NCBI RefSeq assembly: GCF_025770765.1
Contig: NZ_JANZKY010000002.1
Location: 248,001 to 312,000 of the forward strand
Reading direction: 5' to 3'
Length of the DNA stretch: 64,000 nucleotides
From: Propionivibrio soli
GTDB taxonomy: Bacteria > Pseudomonadota > Gammaproteobacteria > Burkholderiales > Rhodocyclaceae
The position numbers were made by a program, and so were the translations under genes. The notes under the pieces were generated by a model. That model had not been told where the DNA came from. It searched no databases and was given only the letters and a program-made list of their open reading frames with translations. This document shows positions 17,666 to 26,812 of the stretch, piece by piece. Within the stretch, counting starts at the first letter, position 1. Each line of letters begins with the position of its first letter.

Positions 17666-18820
17666 TCACCCGATGCTGCGTAAACCGTCGACGATCTTCA
17701 CCCTCGAGGCATTGAACGCGGGCAGCGCGGCGGCCACCAAGCCGACAGCTGCCGCGCAGGCGATCTGCCAACAGAGCGTCGCTTTCGAAACGACGAAGAC
17801 TGGAAAGAGCGTTCCCATTGCCTTGGCGAAGGCGTCGGCAACCGGGAACGTAAGCGCGATACCTACAGCCCCGCCAATGCCGGCGATGGCCAGCGACTCG
17901 CCGTAGATCAAAGCCATCACGAACGCCGGTCCAAAACCCAGTGCTTTCAACGTGGCGTATTCGGCCGTGCGCTCGCGCGCGGTCATCGCCATCGTGTTGG
18001 CCATGACCGCGAGGATAATGAAGATGACGAGATACGAGACGACTCGGATCGCGACCACGATCGCTTCCGTCATCGACACGAAGCCGAGTTGGAAAGCCTT
18101 CTCCGTCTCGGTCAGCGTTTCGGCATTGCTGTTCCTGAACTCGGCGTCGATCGCGCGGCTCACTTCAGCAGCCCGCGCAGGATCGCCGACCTCGACGATA
18201 TACACGCCCACCTGATTCCCGCGCCGGGGTACGCGGACCTTCATCGTCTCGTTGAGATAATCCCAATGGAACAGCATTTGTGCCACATCGGTGCGGGCAT
18301 CGCGCCCCGTGTAGATTGCGCGCACGACGAAGTCCCATTCGCCCGGATAGATCGTTCCCTTGAGCGTTACCGTATCGCCGCGTTTGAAACCATAGGTCGC
18401 CGCGAGTTTCTCGCCGACCATCACGCCCTTGCGGTCGCGCAGGAAGTCGCGGCGGTCCACGTCGCTGAGGACGAATTCGGGGTAGAGGTCGAGGTAGGTC
18501 GACGGGTCGATGGCGAACTGAACGAAGAAATTCTTCGGGTCCTTGTAGATGCCGCCGAACCAGTTGGCGAGCGACACCGCCTTCACGCCATCGATCTGAT
18601 GGATTTTCTGTTCGTACGTGAGCGGTAGCGGGAACACGAGTGAAATCGAGTTGCGCACGATCAGCCGCGCGTTCGATGCACCCTCCGCGCCGGCGTACCA
18701 CGCTTCGATCACGGTCGACAGCAGGCCGAAGGCGAGCACGGCGACGGTCAGCCCGACGACGGTCAGCGCTGTGCGCAGCTTGTGGCGGAAGGCGTTGCGG
18801 AAGACCAGCGCGAGGATCAT
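17666..18820 (-). CDS. ABC exporter permease, FtsX/MacB-like (first permease)
   Basis: This 384-residue protein has the four-segment FtsX fold: LRTALTVVGLTVAVLAFGLL near the N-terminus, a periplasmic region of about 230 residues, and three C-terminal segments with TAEYATLKALGFGPAFVMALI in the coupling loop. It starts 5 nt after the ATPase gene and is followed 8 nt later by a second permease with a different periplasmic domain. The four genes (adaptor, ATPase, two permeases) read as one operon. The arrangement resembles MacAB-like and DevBCA-like exporters, except that the ATPase is a separate protein. Cargo cannot be assigned. Confidence 0.9.
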   Translation of the reverse strand: MILALVFRNAFRHKLRTALTVVGLTVAVLAFGLLSTVIEAWYAGAEGASNARLIVRNSISLVFPLPLTYEQKIHQIDGVKAVSLANWFGGIYKDPKNFFVQFAIDPSTYLDLYPEFVLSDVDRRDFLRDRKGVMVGEKLAATYGFKRGDTVTLKGTIYPGEWDFVVRAIYTGRDARTDVAQMLFHWDYLNETMKVRVPRRGNQVGVYIVEVGDPARAAEVSRAIDAEFRNSNAETLTETEKAFQLGFVSMTEAIVVAIRVVSYLVIFIILAVMANTMAMTARERTAEYATLKALGFGPAFVMALIYGESLAIAGIGGAVGIALTFPVADAFAKAMGTLFPVFVVSKATLCWQIACAAAVGLVAAALPAFNASRVKIVDGLRSIG

Positions 18821-18825
18821 CGTTC

Positions 18826-19563
18826 TCAGCGCACCTGTTCGCGCGCCGACAATTCGCCCTTTTCAAGGTGCATGATGGCGTGGGCGTACGCCGCGGCGCG
18901 GCTATCGTGCGTGACCATGATGATCGCCTTGCCGATCTCGTCGTTCAGGCGCTGCATCAAATTGAGGATCTCGTTCGCCGACTCCCGGTCGAGGTCGCCG
19001 GTCGGCTCGTCTGCGACGATCACCGTCGGGTCGGTAATAAGCGCCCGCGCGATGGCCACCCGTTGCTGCTGCCCACCTGAAAGTTCGGAAGGAACATGCG
19101 CCATGCGGTCGGCCAAGCCGACCATCTCCAGCGCAAGCTCGGCCCGCTCGCGCCGCTCAGTCCGTGGCATGTCCTTCAGCAGCAGCGGCAGAGCGACGTT
19201 CTCCACCGCTGAAAGCACCGGCATCAGGTTGTAGAACTGAAAGATGAAACCGACATGTTGCGCCCGCCAGTCGGCGAGTTCCGCTTCGCTCAGCCCGCCG
19301 ATGTCTTCGCCCGCGACGATCAGTTCCCCGGAGTCCGGACGATCGATGCCGGCGATGAGGTTGAGCAACGTGCTCTTGCCCGAACCGGAAGGCCCCATCA
19401 ACGCCAGGAACTCGCCCGCGGCGATATCGAAGCTGATCCCCGCCAGCACGGGAACTGTCTGCTGGCCGCGTCGATAGCTCTTGACAATGCGGCGCAACGA
19501 AACCAGTGGCGGCACGTCCGCCACGTCGCCGACCGTCGCATCGACCTCGCTCGGCTGATTCAT
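18826..19563 (-). CDS. ABC exporter ATP-binding protein (LolD/MacB-NBD type)
   Basis: This 245-residue nucleotide-binding subunit energises the two adjacent FtsX-like permeases. It shows Walker A GPSGSGKST, Q-loop FIFQFYNLMPVL, signature LSGGQQQR, Walker B VIVADEPTGDLD and H-loop MVTHD. The FYNLMPVL sequence after the Q-loop is typical of the LolD/FtsE/MacB-type subgroup. The ATG at 19563 overlaps the adaptor gene's TGA by one base (TGATG), so translation is coupled; a GTG one codon earlier is the alternative. The first permease starts 5 nt downstream. Confidence 0.93.
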   Translation of the reverse strand: MNQPSEVDATVGDVADVPPLVSLRRIVKSYRRGQQTVPVLAGISFDIAAGEFLALMGPSGSGKSTLLNLIAGIDRPDSGELIVAGEDIGGLSEAELADWRAQHVGFIFQFYNLMPVLSAVENVALPLLLKDMPRTERRERAELALEMVGLADRMAHVPSELSGGQQQRVAIARALITDPTVIVADEPTGDLDRESANEILNLMQRLNDEIGKAIIMVTHDSRAAAYAHAIMHLEKGELSAREQVR

Positions 19564-20744
19564 CACGGCTTGGCCGCGACACTGACCTTGTCGCCGTCGC
19601 GCAGGTTATCCGCAGGGCGCGCAACCACCTTTTCGCCCGCATGCAACGCCGTCTCGGCTTGCAGGGCGACGAGGTCGTTGATCTTCTGACCCGTTTGAAC
19701 GGGAATCATGCGCGCTCGCCCATCGGCGACGGCGAAAACCACAGCCTTTCCATCCCGTTCAGCGAGCGCATCCCGATGCACGGCAGTCAGGGAGCGGCGT
19801 TCGGCGGCCGGAATCTCTTTTTCGAGGAAGGCGACCTTGGCGCTCATCTCGGGCAGTACCGCACGGTCGCGATCGACGAAGCGCACCTTGACGAGCACCG
19901 TAGCCTTGGCGCGATCGACCGTGGGCACGGTGCGGCTGACGACACCGCGCAGCCGTTTTTCAGGGAAGGCGTCGAGCTGGATTTCGCACGGCTGGCCGAC
20001 GCGGATTTTGGCGACGTTGGCTTCGGACACATCGGCCTCGACCTCCAGCGTCTCCATGTCGGCCATTGTCACTACGGCGCCTTTGCTTTCCAACGCCGAC
20101 GAGAACGGCGTAATGACATCCCCGACGTTGGCCGTCTTGGTCAGCACGACGCCGTCGAACGGCGCGCGGATTTGCGTCTGGTCGGCGGCCACCTGCGCCG
20201 CACGACGGTTCGCCTGCGCCACGCCGACGCCCGCCTTGGCCTTGTCGAAACGCGCCTGTGCCGTATCGAGTGCCGATACGGAGATGAATTTCTGCCGGGC
20301 AAGATCACGCGCCCGCGTCAGTGCCTGCTCGGCGTCCATGAGCTCGGCCTTTGCGGCATTAACGCTCGCGTTGGCCTGCTCAACTTGCGCCTGTGCGTCG
20401 CGATTCTCCAAACGCGCGATCACCTGCCCGGCCTTCACCTGGCTGCCTTCCGCCACGCCGAGCCACTCCAGCCGCCCCGTGGCCTTCGACGCCACTGAGG
20501 CCTTGCGCTGAGCGACCACATAGCCCGCCGCGTTGAGTTGCGTCGCCGCTTGATACGGATAGGCGGTCGTCACCGCAACCGTTTCGACGGGTTTGGCGCC
20601 GTTGAACTTCGCCCATCCGAGCCCCGCAGCGCCTACAAGGATGAGGGCGCCGATCCATAACCAGCGTTTGCGGCCGCCATACCGCCGGGGCGCAGCGCTC
20701 GGCGTACGGTCTATCGTGAGGCGCGACAAATCCTGGTTTGGCAT
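19563..20744 (-). CDS. Periplasmic adaptor (MacA/HlyD-like membrane-fusion protein) of the ABC exporter
   Basis: The 393-residue protein has one N-terminal membrane anchor (WLWIGALILVGAAGLGW, about residues 29-45), the split biotinyl-lipoyl domain (ASKATGRLEWLGVAEGSQVKAGQ and TQIRAPFDGVVLTKTANVGD), an alpha-hairpin of about 70 residues between the halves, and a beta-barrel domain towards the C-terminus. It lacks a lipobox Cys. Such proteins connect inner-membrane transporters to an outer-membrane channel; no channel gene is present here, so a shared TolC-like partner is likely. It is the first gene of the four-gene operon running to 16479. Confidence 0.9.
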   Translation of the reverse strand: MPNQDLSRLTIDRTPSAAPRRYGGRKRWLWIGALILVGAAGLGWAKFNGAKPVETVAVTTAYPYQAATQLNAAGYVVAQRKASVASKATGRLEWLGVAEGSQVKAGQVIARLENRDAQAQVEQANASVNAAKAELMDAEQALTRARDLARQKFISVSALDTAQARFDKAKAGVGVAQANRRAAQVAADQTQIRAPFDGVVLTKTANVGDVITPFSSALESKGAVVTMADMETLEVEADVSEANVAKIRVGQPCEIQLDAFPEKRLRGVVSRTVPTVDRAKATVLVKVRFVDRDRAVLPEMSAKVAFLEKEIPAAERRSLTAVHRDALAERDGKAVVFAVADGRARMIPVQTGQKINDLVALQAETALHAGEKVVARPADNLRDGDKVSVAAKP

Positions 20745-20935
20745 GGCTCTCGCTGAAGAAGGATGCCCGGCAAGCCGGGGAAAGCGGTCGCTTTAATGGA
20801 GTTCCACGGCGACACTGCGTACGCGGACGGCAAGAACGGAGCCCTGCTTGGCAAGACGTTCCGCTCCCAGGCCCGAGAAACCCTCGGGCTTCCCGCTCGG
20901 TTTCGAGTCCGAACAGCGGCGCAGGTTCCGGACGC

Positions 20936-21895
20936 TTAGACCTTGGAAGTTTCCGGCGCGCGCTTCTGGCACGCGCCCGCCGTCGTTTCGCGCACAATCT
21001 CGGCGAGACGGCGCACGCCCGGCCCGGCAAGGTCGGGCGCGGCAACGATCAGATACAGCGGGACAAGACGCTCCTTCTCGTCGCGCAACGGTAGCGGTTT
21101 GAGGAGACCGCTTTCGAGTTCGCTGCGTATGTGCTCGCGGGGTAGCCAGGCGAAACCGTGCCCCGAAGCGACGGCCTCGATGGAGGTGGAGAGCTGGCTG
21201 ACCGTCCAGCGTTGATCAACGTCGACAGTGCCCGTCTTCCGGTCGCGTCGGCCCCCGGTGTCCCGCACGACGATATGGCGGTGCACGCGCAAATCGCGGA
21301 CCGTCACCTCCCGTCCCAACTGATGCAGCGCGTGATCGCGATGTGCGACGGCGAACAGCGGCAGCGTCATCAAAAGCTCGCCGAAGAAGCCCGGCGGAAT
21401 CCGCGGCGAGATCGCCAAGTCGACCTGCCCCTGCAACAGGGCCTCCGATGTGCCGCCAAGGACGGATTCGATGACCTCGACCCGCGTGTGCGGGCTTTCT
21501 GCGCCAAAGCGGCCAAGGCAGCCGATCAGCAGCCATGGAGGAAAGAGGATTTCAGCGACGACGTGGATCTCGGCCTCCCAGCCCGCTGACAGAGCCCGCG
21601 CCGCACGTTCCAGTTCGCCGGCCTCGGCAACCAACGCACGCGCTCGCCGATAGAGCATTTGCCCTTCCCGCGTCAGCACGGCCTTGCGCCCTTCGATCGA
21701 GAACAGCTTCACGTCAAGCAAGGCCTCGATCTTCTGCACGGCGTACGTAACGGCCGACTGGCTCTTGAAGAGGGCCTCGGCCGCCTGCGCGTAACCGCCC
21801 GCGTCGACAACGGCGATCAGGGCCCGCCATTGTTCCAGCGTGATGTGCGGCGCACTTTGCGGGGCGGATTCCAGCCCATCGGATTCCGTCGCCAT
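20936..21895 (-). CDS. LysR-family transcriptional regulator
   Basis: The 319-residue protein has an N-terminal winged helix-turn-helix (WRALIAVVDAGGYAQAAEAL, KSQSAVTYAVQKIEALL) and a LysR substrate-binding domain from about residue 90. It is divergent from an azoreductase and pirin pair, which it probably controls, as is usual for LysR proteins. Start choice is uncertain: ATG 21895 is used here, while ATG 21922 or TTG 21931 would add 9-12 residues; none has a strong ribosome-binding site. The inducer is unknown; quinone-like or electrophilic compounds would fit the neighbours, but this is inference. Confidence 0.88.
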   Translation of the reverse strand: MATESDGLESAPQSAPHITLEQWRALIAVVDAGGYAQAAEALFKSQSAVTYAVQKIEALLDVKLFSIEGRKAVLTREGQMLYRRARALVAEAGELERAARALSAGWEAEIHVVAEILFPPWLLIGCLGRFGAESPHTRVEVIESVLGGTSEALLQGQVDLAISPRIPPGFFGELLMTLPLFAVAHRDHALHQLGREVTVRDLRVHRHIVVRDTGGRRDRKTGTVDVDQRWTVSQLSTSIEAVASGHGFAWLPREHIRSELESGLLKPLPLRDEKERLVPLYLIVAAPDLAGPGVRRLAEIVRETTAGACQKRAPETSKV

Positions 21896-21949
21896 TGTTT
21901 TGTTATCTAATTTTTCGACCATATCAAACAATATTCTCTACTTTTCTAT

Positions 21950-21973
21950 CGTATCAACAAATCGTTTAATACG
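21950..21973. promoter_or_regulatory. Candidate LysR-type dyad between the regulator and azoR
   Basis: CGTAT and ATACG face each other across 14 nt in the divergent intergenic region, a layout compatible with LysR regulator sites. Short arms mean that chance occurrence is possible. Confidence 0.35.
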
Positions 21974-22003
21974 GCCATACCCTCTCACCCAAGGAGATGT
22001 GCC

Positions 22004-22606
22004 ATGAAAACCTTGCTTCAACTGAACACCAGCCTCTTCTCCACCGGCGGACAATCGAGCCAGCTCGCGGATGCCTTCGTTGCCGAATGGCGGCGCCGCC
22101 ATCCTGATGCACACGTGGTTTCCCGCGACCTCGCCGCCGCCCCGCTGCCTCACCTCGATGCCGAGCGCTTCCTGTCGTTTCTCGCCAAGCCGGAGGAGCG
22201 TACGCCCCGCCAAGAGGCTATCGTGGCCGAATCCGACGCGCTCATCGAGGAACTGAAGTCGGCCGATACGCTGGTGATCGGTTTACCGATGTACAACTTC
22301 GGCATCCCTTCCACGCTCAAGGCCTACTTCGACCATATTGCCCGCGCGGGGGTCACATTCCGCTACACCGCCGAAGGTCCGGTCGGTCTGCTCACTGGCA
22401 AGAAAGCCTACGTTTTCGCCGCGCGCGGCGGGCTCTATGCAGGAACCCCGCGCGACACGCAGACCGGGTACGTGCGCGACTTCCTCGCGTTCATCGGCAT
22501 CACCGACGTCGAGTTCGTCTATGCGGAAGGACTGAATATGGGCGAGGCAGGGAAACAGGTGGCTCTGGCCAATGCCCGGGAACGTCTTGCTCAGTTGGCG
22601 GCCTGA
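22004..22606 (+). CDS. azoR: FMN-dependent NADH:quinone reductase / azoreductase
   Basis: The 200-residue protein is a flavodoxin-fold reductase of the AzoR family, which reduces quinones and azo compounds in two-electron steps. Features are LNTSLFSTGGQSSQLADAF (FMN phosphate loop), LPMYNFGIPSTLKAYFDHI, which stacks on the flavin and is diagnostic, and ARGGLY near residue 145. Length matches the family. An AAGGAG ribosome-binding site precedes the ATG. It is divergent from a LysR regulator and followed after 24 nt by a pirin gene; the pair is a common LysR-controlled detoxification unit. Confidence 0.93.
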   Translation: MKTLLQLNTSLFSTGGQSSQLADAFVAEWRRRHPDAHVVSRDLAAAPLPHLDAERFLSFLAKPEERTPRQEAIVAESDALIEELKSADTLVIGLPMYNFGIPSTLKAYFDHIARAGVTFRYTAEGPVGLLTGKKAYVFAARGGLYAGTPRDTQTGYVRDFLAFIGITDVEFVYAEGLNMGEAGKQVALANARERLAQLAA

Positions 22607-22630
22607 GCCTCTTTGCCCCGCGAGGACGCC

Positions 22631-23491
22631 ATGACGACACGCCGCCTGCAGCAAATCATCCGCGCCGCACCAACCTCAGACGGCGCGGGGGTCAAGCTGC
22701 GTCGCAGCCTCGGGCAAGCCCCGGGACTGCGTCTCGACCCCTTTCTCATGCTCGACGAGTTTTCGTCCGAGAACGCGGAGGACTACATCGCCGGCTTTCC
22801 CAGTCACCCGCATCGCGGCTTTGAGACCGTGACGTATATGCTCGAAGGCCATATGCTGCATGAGGACCATCTCGGGCATCGCGGCGAGCTGAAAAGCGGC
22901 GGCGCGCAGTGGATGACGGCCGGCCGCGGCATCATCCACTCCGAAATGCCGCAACAGCAGAGCGGGCGTTTGCATGGCTTTCAGCTCTGGATCAATCTGC
23001 CAGCGCGCGAGAAGATGAAACCGGCGTCGTACCGCGACATCGCACCCGAGGAGATTCCCACGGTCGAACTCGACAGCGGCGGAACGGCGCGTGTCGTTGC
23101 CGGAATATTGCGCTTAGACACTGGCGCCACGACCGGACCAATCACCGGCATCAGCACCGATCCGTTGTTCCTGCATGTGGAATTGCCTGCCGGCTCACGT
23201 TTTGAACATGAGCTTCCCGACGGACACAACGCTTTTATCTATGTTTACGACGGTCGCGTGGCAATCGAAGACGCTGGCGAGAATCGCTCGCTCGCAGCGC
23301 ACGAGGCCGGTCTTCTCGGCAAAGGTAACCGCCTGCAGGTCGCGGCCAGCGAAGATGGTCCCGCCGCCTTCCTGCTGCTCGCCGCCCGCCCGCTCAACGA
23401 ACCGGTCGTGCAATACGGTCCGTTCGTGATGAACACCCGCGAAGAAATCGAGCAGGCGATCAACGATTATCAGAACGGCGTGCTGGCGTAG
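22631..23491 (+). CDS. Pirin family protein
   Basis: The 286-residue bicupin has the pirin metal site: HPHRGFETVTYML followed by LGHRG and GRGIIHSE, supplying three His and one Glu. A second cupin follows, ending near VMNTREEIEQAINDYQ. Bacterial pirins bind iron or other metals, and some oxidise quercetin; the physiological role is usually unknown. The ATG at 22631 has a CGAGGA ribosome-binding site and is preferred over an upstream TTG at 22613. It sits 24 nt after azoR in what is probably the same transcript, consistent with a redox or electrophile-response role. Confidence 0.92.
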   Translation: MTTRRLQQIIRAAPTSDGAGVKLRRSLGQAPGLRLDPFLMLDEFSSENAEDYIAGFPSHPHRGFETVTYMLEGHMLHEDHLGHRGELKSGGAQWMTAGRGIIHSEMPQQQSGRLHGFQLWINLPAREKMKPASYRDIAPEEIPTVELDSGGTARVVAGILRLDTGATTGPITGISTDPLFLHVELPAGSRFEHELPDGHNAFIYVYDGRVAIEDAGENRSLAAHEAGLLGKGNRLQVAASEDGPAAFLLLAARPLNEPVVQYGPFVMNTREEIEQAINDYQNGVLA

Positions 23492-23911
23492 GCCAACACA
23501 GGCTTCCCGCTTGGCGGGTTAAAAACGAACTACGTGACTGTTCGACCTGCGCCGGGTTTGCGGGCGCCCACAGTGGCGTCTCCAAGGCTCGGCGATAGAC
23601 GCCGGACCGGTCGCTCTCTCCACGGAGGAAACAAGGAGAAGGTGCCTCCTAGAGGAGGTCTAGCGGACAAGCGCTCGGGGTCGGCGGACAGCCTATCTTC
23701 AGACTGACCGAGGGTTCCGTATCGTCGCCCCTTGAGGCTCGTTACGACAAGGTTTATTGGGGTAGATTCAGGAGCACATTTGCAGCCAGGTTGCCTTAGA
23801 AAGCGAGTGCCCGCTTAGCACGGAACTCAACGACAGCGACTGCCCCTTGCCCGGGCGAAGGTCAGATGCGACGATGGGGCCTCATCCCTAGACGATCCTC
23901 AGCGTTTCGAC
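23492..23911. other. Gene-free stretch between pirin and the Crp/Fnr gene
   Basis: No convincing coding frame or RNA gene is seen in these 420 nt. It contains a CCCGC/GCGGG hairpin followed by TTAAAAA soon after the pirin stop (a weak terminator at best) and an inverted repeat CCTCC-TAGA-GGAGG at 23645-23658. The promoter of the Crp/Fnr gene must lie at its right end but is not clear by eye. Confidence 0.5.
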
Positions 23912-24601
23912 ATGACGGAAAACTCCACGATCGACATCGGCACCGAACTCTCGCACGTCGCCCTTTTCAGCAGCCTCGCCCCGGACGAAATTGCTCGCGT
24001 GGCACACGGCACCCGCGAAGTGAAAGCGGCGCGCGGCGAAGTCCTCTTTCACAAGGGCGACCCGTCGACCGGATTTCACCTCGTCGTCGACGGTCAGATC
24101 AAGCTCGCCTTCACATCGCCGCAAGGCACCGAAAAGGTCATTGACATTGTTGGCCCCGGCCACACCTTCGGCGAAGCAGCGATGTTCATGGACAAACCGT
24201 ACATGGTCTATGCGCAAGCGCTCGCGGACGCCCGCCTGCTGCACATCGGTAAAGCGGCCATCCTCGGCGAACTCGAGCGCGACCCGAAACTTGCCCGCAA
24301 AATGCTCGCCAGCCTCTCAATGCGCCTTCACCACCTCGTCACCGACGTGGAGTCATACTCGCTGCACTCCGGCCGCCAACGCATTATCGGCTACCTCCTG
24401 CGCGAGAACCCCGACAGCGGCACCCGCTCGCTCGCGGTAACGCTCCCCACCAGCAAAGGCGTCATCGCCTCCCGCCTCAACCTCACCCAAGAACACTTCT
24501 CGCGCATCCTCCACCAGCTTTCGGAAGAAGGGCTAATCGAGGTGGCTGGGAGAAGGATCGCTATTCCAGATGTGGAGAAGTTGCGAGGTTATGATTTATA
24601 A
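23912..24601 (+). CDS. Crp/Fnr-family transcriptional regulator (Dnr-like)
   Basis: The 229-residue protein has an N-terminal cyclic-nucleotide-binding-like sensor domain (ALFSSLAPDEIARVA to about residue 125), a long dimerisation helix, and a C-terminal helix-turn-helix (ASRLNLTQEHFSRILHQLSEEGLI). There is no cysteine anywhere in it, so it cannot hold the iron-sulphur cluster of true Fnr. The recognition helix HFSRILHQL resembles Dnr-type regulators that respond to nitric oxide through heme. Nothing in the neighbourhood (pirin upstream, pilin glycosylation downstream) reveals its targets. Ligand and regulon are therefore unassigned. Confidence 0.85.
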   Translation: MTENSTIDIGTELSHVALFSSLAPDEIARVAHGTREVKAARGEVLFHKGDPSTGFHLVVDGQIKLAFTSPQGTEKVIDIVGPGHTFGEAAMFMDKPYMVYAQALADARLLHIGKAAILGELERDPKLARKMLASLSMRLHHLVTDVESYSLHSGRQRIIGYLLRENPDSGTRSLAVTLPTSKGVIASRLNLTQEHFSRILHQLSEEGLIEVAGRRIAIPDVEKLRGYDL

Positions 24602-24975
24602 GGCCTCTGATAACGGTGGCTTACTAATGGGATTTTCCGCCGCGCTGGCTAGCACTGTTCGAAAAAACGGCCTCTTAACAAGCAGTTCGACGTCGCATTG
24701 CGCGACGAAGTGCTGACGGGCGGTAACCAAGCAGGGGATTGAATTCAGGGCTGGCTCGGCACGGCTTCAGCAAGGGTTCGTTGACTACTTAGGTTGACTA
24801 CTTAGGTATTTCTGCTTAATGCCTGTGGGAAAATCCAAGATGCGTAGCCGATAGGAACAGTGCCAGCCGCCGAAAGGTCTCTGGACGCGAGCATGCAGCG
24901 AAATCGTGTCTTGATGGAGATGTGAGAAAAATCGTTGCCGGCAAGATTGCCGTGAGTAGCCCCTAGTCCCTCTCC
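24602..24975. other. Gene-free stretch between the Crp/Fnr and pglL-like genes
   Basis: These 374 nt lie between two converging genes. Composition looks lower in GC than the surroundings. Apart from a 13-nt tandem duplication and a short GC hairpin near 24690-24710, nothing recognisable is present. Confidence 0.5.
24780..24805. repeat. Tandem duplication of a 13-nt unit
   Basis: GTTGACTACTTAG occurs twice without a gap (24780-24792 and 24793-24805) in noncoding DNA. This looks like a recent slippage duplication. Confidence 0.75.
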
Positions 24976-26706
24976 TCACCGAGCTTCGGAAAACGGCGAC
25001 AACGTTACCGAGGTCCCACCGAAATCCGGTGGTTCAACGCGGCTCAATTGCGGATAACGTTCTTGGAGGGCAAACCAACTCTCGCGTGCCTCCTTGCAAC
25101 GTGCAGGTAGATGAATATGGCAAATAAGCTGCAACGTGTGCGCGGCGGTTTCTGTCTGCCCGCTCAACCCGGCCGCTAACGCAAATCGCAACAAGATCGG
25201 AGGGTAGGGATAACGTGTTGCGACTTTCCTCATCCATTCCAACTTGTCCGGTGCTGTGTCCGTAGTGGCTTCTGTGCGGTAGTAACGCATTAAGGATTCG
25301 AGTTGCGTTAGCAGTTTTCCTTCCTGCCAAGGAGCCCTCTGGAGGTGAATGCCGATTCGCGCCATTTCGAAGCGCAAATCGCGATACCGTTCCTCGACGC
25401 TAATGTATTCGTTAGCAACCCATAAAAATAGGGCGATCAATATAGCCGCGAATGAGAACGCCACTTTTCTGTTCATGACGAGTTCGCGTCTCTTCGGCTC
25501 CCCGTTGGCTTCCACAATGCCCATGGAAAGTCCGATTGGGATAAGGAAATACGCGTATGCGAGCGGGTACTCCAGCATTCCATGCGAAAAAATGCCGCCA
25601 ACCACGGCCAAGAAACATGCAGAGTAAGGATCCCCGCATAGCCGAAGGTGCCGGAAACCCCACGCGGTGACCAACGCTACAATGAGGCCTCCGGCAAGCA
25701 CTCCGTTCCATAGAAGAATATCCAGGAAGAAGTTGTGACTGTGGTCAAATAACGCGCCAAGTGGCGCGTTATCAAGCGCGACACGCAGTTGCGCCGCCCC
25801 AATTTGCTGCCATCCATACCCAAATAGCGGCGCTTTTCCAAGGGCGCCCAGCATTACCCACCACAGACGAAAACGCACCCCTTCCTGAAATTGATCTTCG
25901 ACCGAACGTTCGACTCCCAACAAAAGCAAGTTCCCGAAAGCGGGCCATAGTAATACGCCCAACGAAAAGGCCACACCGATGAAGCACAAGACCCGTTTCC
26001 CTATGCGTAGGCGGGATTTTCTGCGGGCGATACTCAACCAAGCGACAAGTAACCCAATCTGGGCCCACCCCGTACGTGACTGCGCAGCCACCATGCCTAG
26101 CAAAAGGATAAAAGTACCGAGGTAAAGGACGGGTTCGCCTACCTTTCGGCTCTCATACAAGAAAAGCAGACCGCATAACCCTATGTAACACAGTGTGCAG
26201 AGATGATTTGGTTGCGCCACGTTTCCAAAAGGGCGTGTTCCGGGCAACAGATCCGCTCCGTAAATGTTCAACGCCAAGGACTGAGTCCATTGCGCCATTG
26301 CTATGCCGACCGACACGAGCGCTGCAAGGCACCATCCGGCCGCAAGAGCCGAAAGCAAACCATCCCCGTCTGGCGACGTCACCATGGCGCGCCCCACATG
26401 GACTGCAGCCAGCCAGAAGCAAACATACATAACCGCCATAACGGCGTCACCAAGAAACAGGATCGTCCCCGTGGCAAGTTGGATCAGTATGGTGGCGCAG
26501 CAAATGCCCGCAATAGCGACGGCTGTCCTCGACACGCTGCACTTTCCTCGGGCCAGAACCAACGCGAGTCCCAACAAGCAAACGATGACTTCACCGTCGT
26601 TCCATGCCGAAAGCCACGGCTGATAGTGATTGGGGACGAGCCAAGCCCCACTAGCAAGAACCGCAAGCGCAATGGCACACGCTCTTGAAAGATTAACAGC
26701 GCGCAT
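24976..26706 (-). CDS. pglL: PglL/Wzy-family O-oligosaccharyltransferase (probable pilin glycosylation)
   Basis: The 576-residue polytopic membrane protein has about ten to twelve hydrophobic segments, the PglL-type FGNVAQPNHLCTL near residue 165, and the Wzy_C motif DHSHNFFLDILLWNGVLAGG near residue 325, whose His is essential in relatives. It transfers lipid-linked glycans to Ser or Thr of exported proteins in the periplasm. A soluble C-terminal segment of about 150 residues follows the last helix. It lies directly downstream of a type IV pilin on the same strand, the usual context for pilin-specific PglL or TfpO enzymes. Base composition looks less GC-rich than the core genes, hinting at transfer. 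Distinguishing it from an O-antigen ligase needs phylogeny. Confidence 0.85.
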   Translation of the reverse strand: MRAVNLSRACAIALAVLASGAWLVPNHYQPWLSAWNDGEVIVCLLGLALVLARGKCSVSRTAVAIAGICCATILIQLATGTILFLGDAVMAVMYVCFWLAAVHVGRAMVTSPDGDGLLSALAAGWCLAALVSVGIAMAQWTQSLALNIYGADLLPGTRPFGNVAQPNHLCTLCYIGLCGLLFLYESRKVGEPVLYLGTFILLLGMVAAQSRTGWAQIGLLVAWLSIARRKSRLRIGKRVLCFIGVAFSLGVLLWPAFGNLLLLGVERSVEDQFQEGVRFRLWWVMLGALGKAPLFGYGWQQIGAAQLRVALDNAPLGALFDHSHNFFLDILLWNGVLAGGLIVALVTAWGFRHLRLCGDPYSACFLAVVGGIFSHGMLEYPLAYAYFLIPIGLSMGIVEANGEPKRRELVMNRKVAFSFAAILIALFLWVANEYISVEERYRDLRFEMARIGIHLQRAPWQEGKLLTQLESLMRYYRTEATTDTAPDKLEWMRKVATRYPYPPILLRFALAAGLSGQTETAAHTLQLICHIHLPARCKEARESWFALQERYPQLSRVEPPDFGGTSVTLSPFSEAR

Positions 26707-26758
26707 CGACTAGAAATCGAATTTGTACGCGGCGTATCACGCCTGAAACCTCTTTGTG

Positions 26759-26786
26759 AAAAAGAAGAGCCGCCCGAAGGCGGCTC
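26759..26786 (-). terminator. Rho-independent terminator after pilA
   Basis: On the minus strand GAGCCGCC and GGCGGCTC form a perfect 8-nt stem with a TTCG tetraloop, followed by TTCTTTTTC. It lies 27 nt past the pilA stop and 52 nt before pglL, so most pilin transcripts should end here, with read-through or a separate promoter feeding pglL. Confidence 0.9.
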
Positions 26787-26812
26787 CCCTGACTTTAGCG
26801 CATCAAATAGGA

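Noticed and set aside
23641-23660. CCTCC-TAGA-GGAGG hairpin as a ribosome-binding-site sequestering switch
   Set aside because: No reading frame begins within reach of the GGAGG, so there is nothing for it to control.
24660-24725. Integron attC-like site (TAACAAG followed by imperfect inverted repeats)
   Set aside because: The outer core sites do not match the attC consensus and no integrase or cassette is near.
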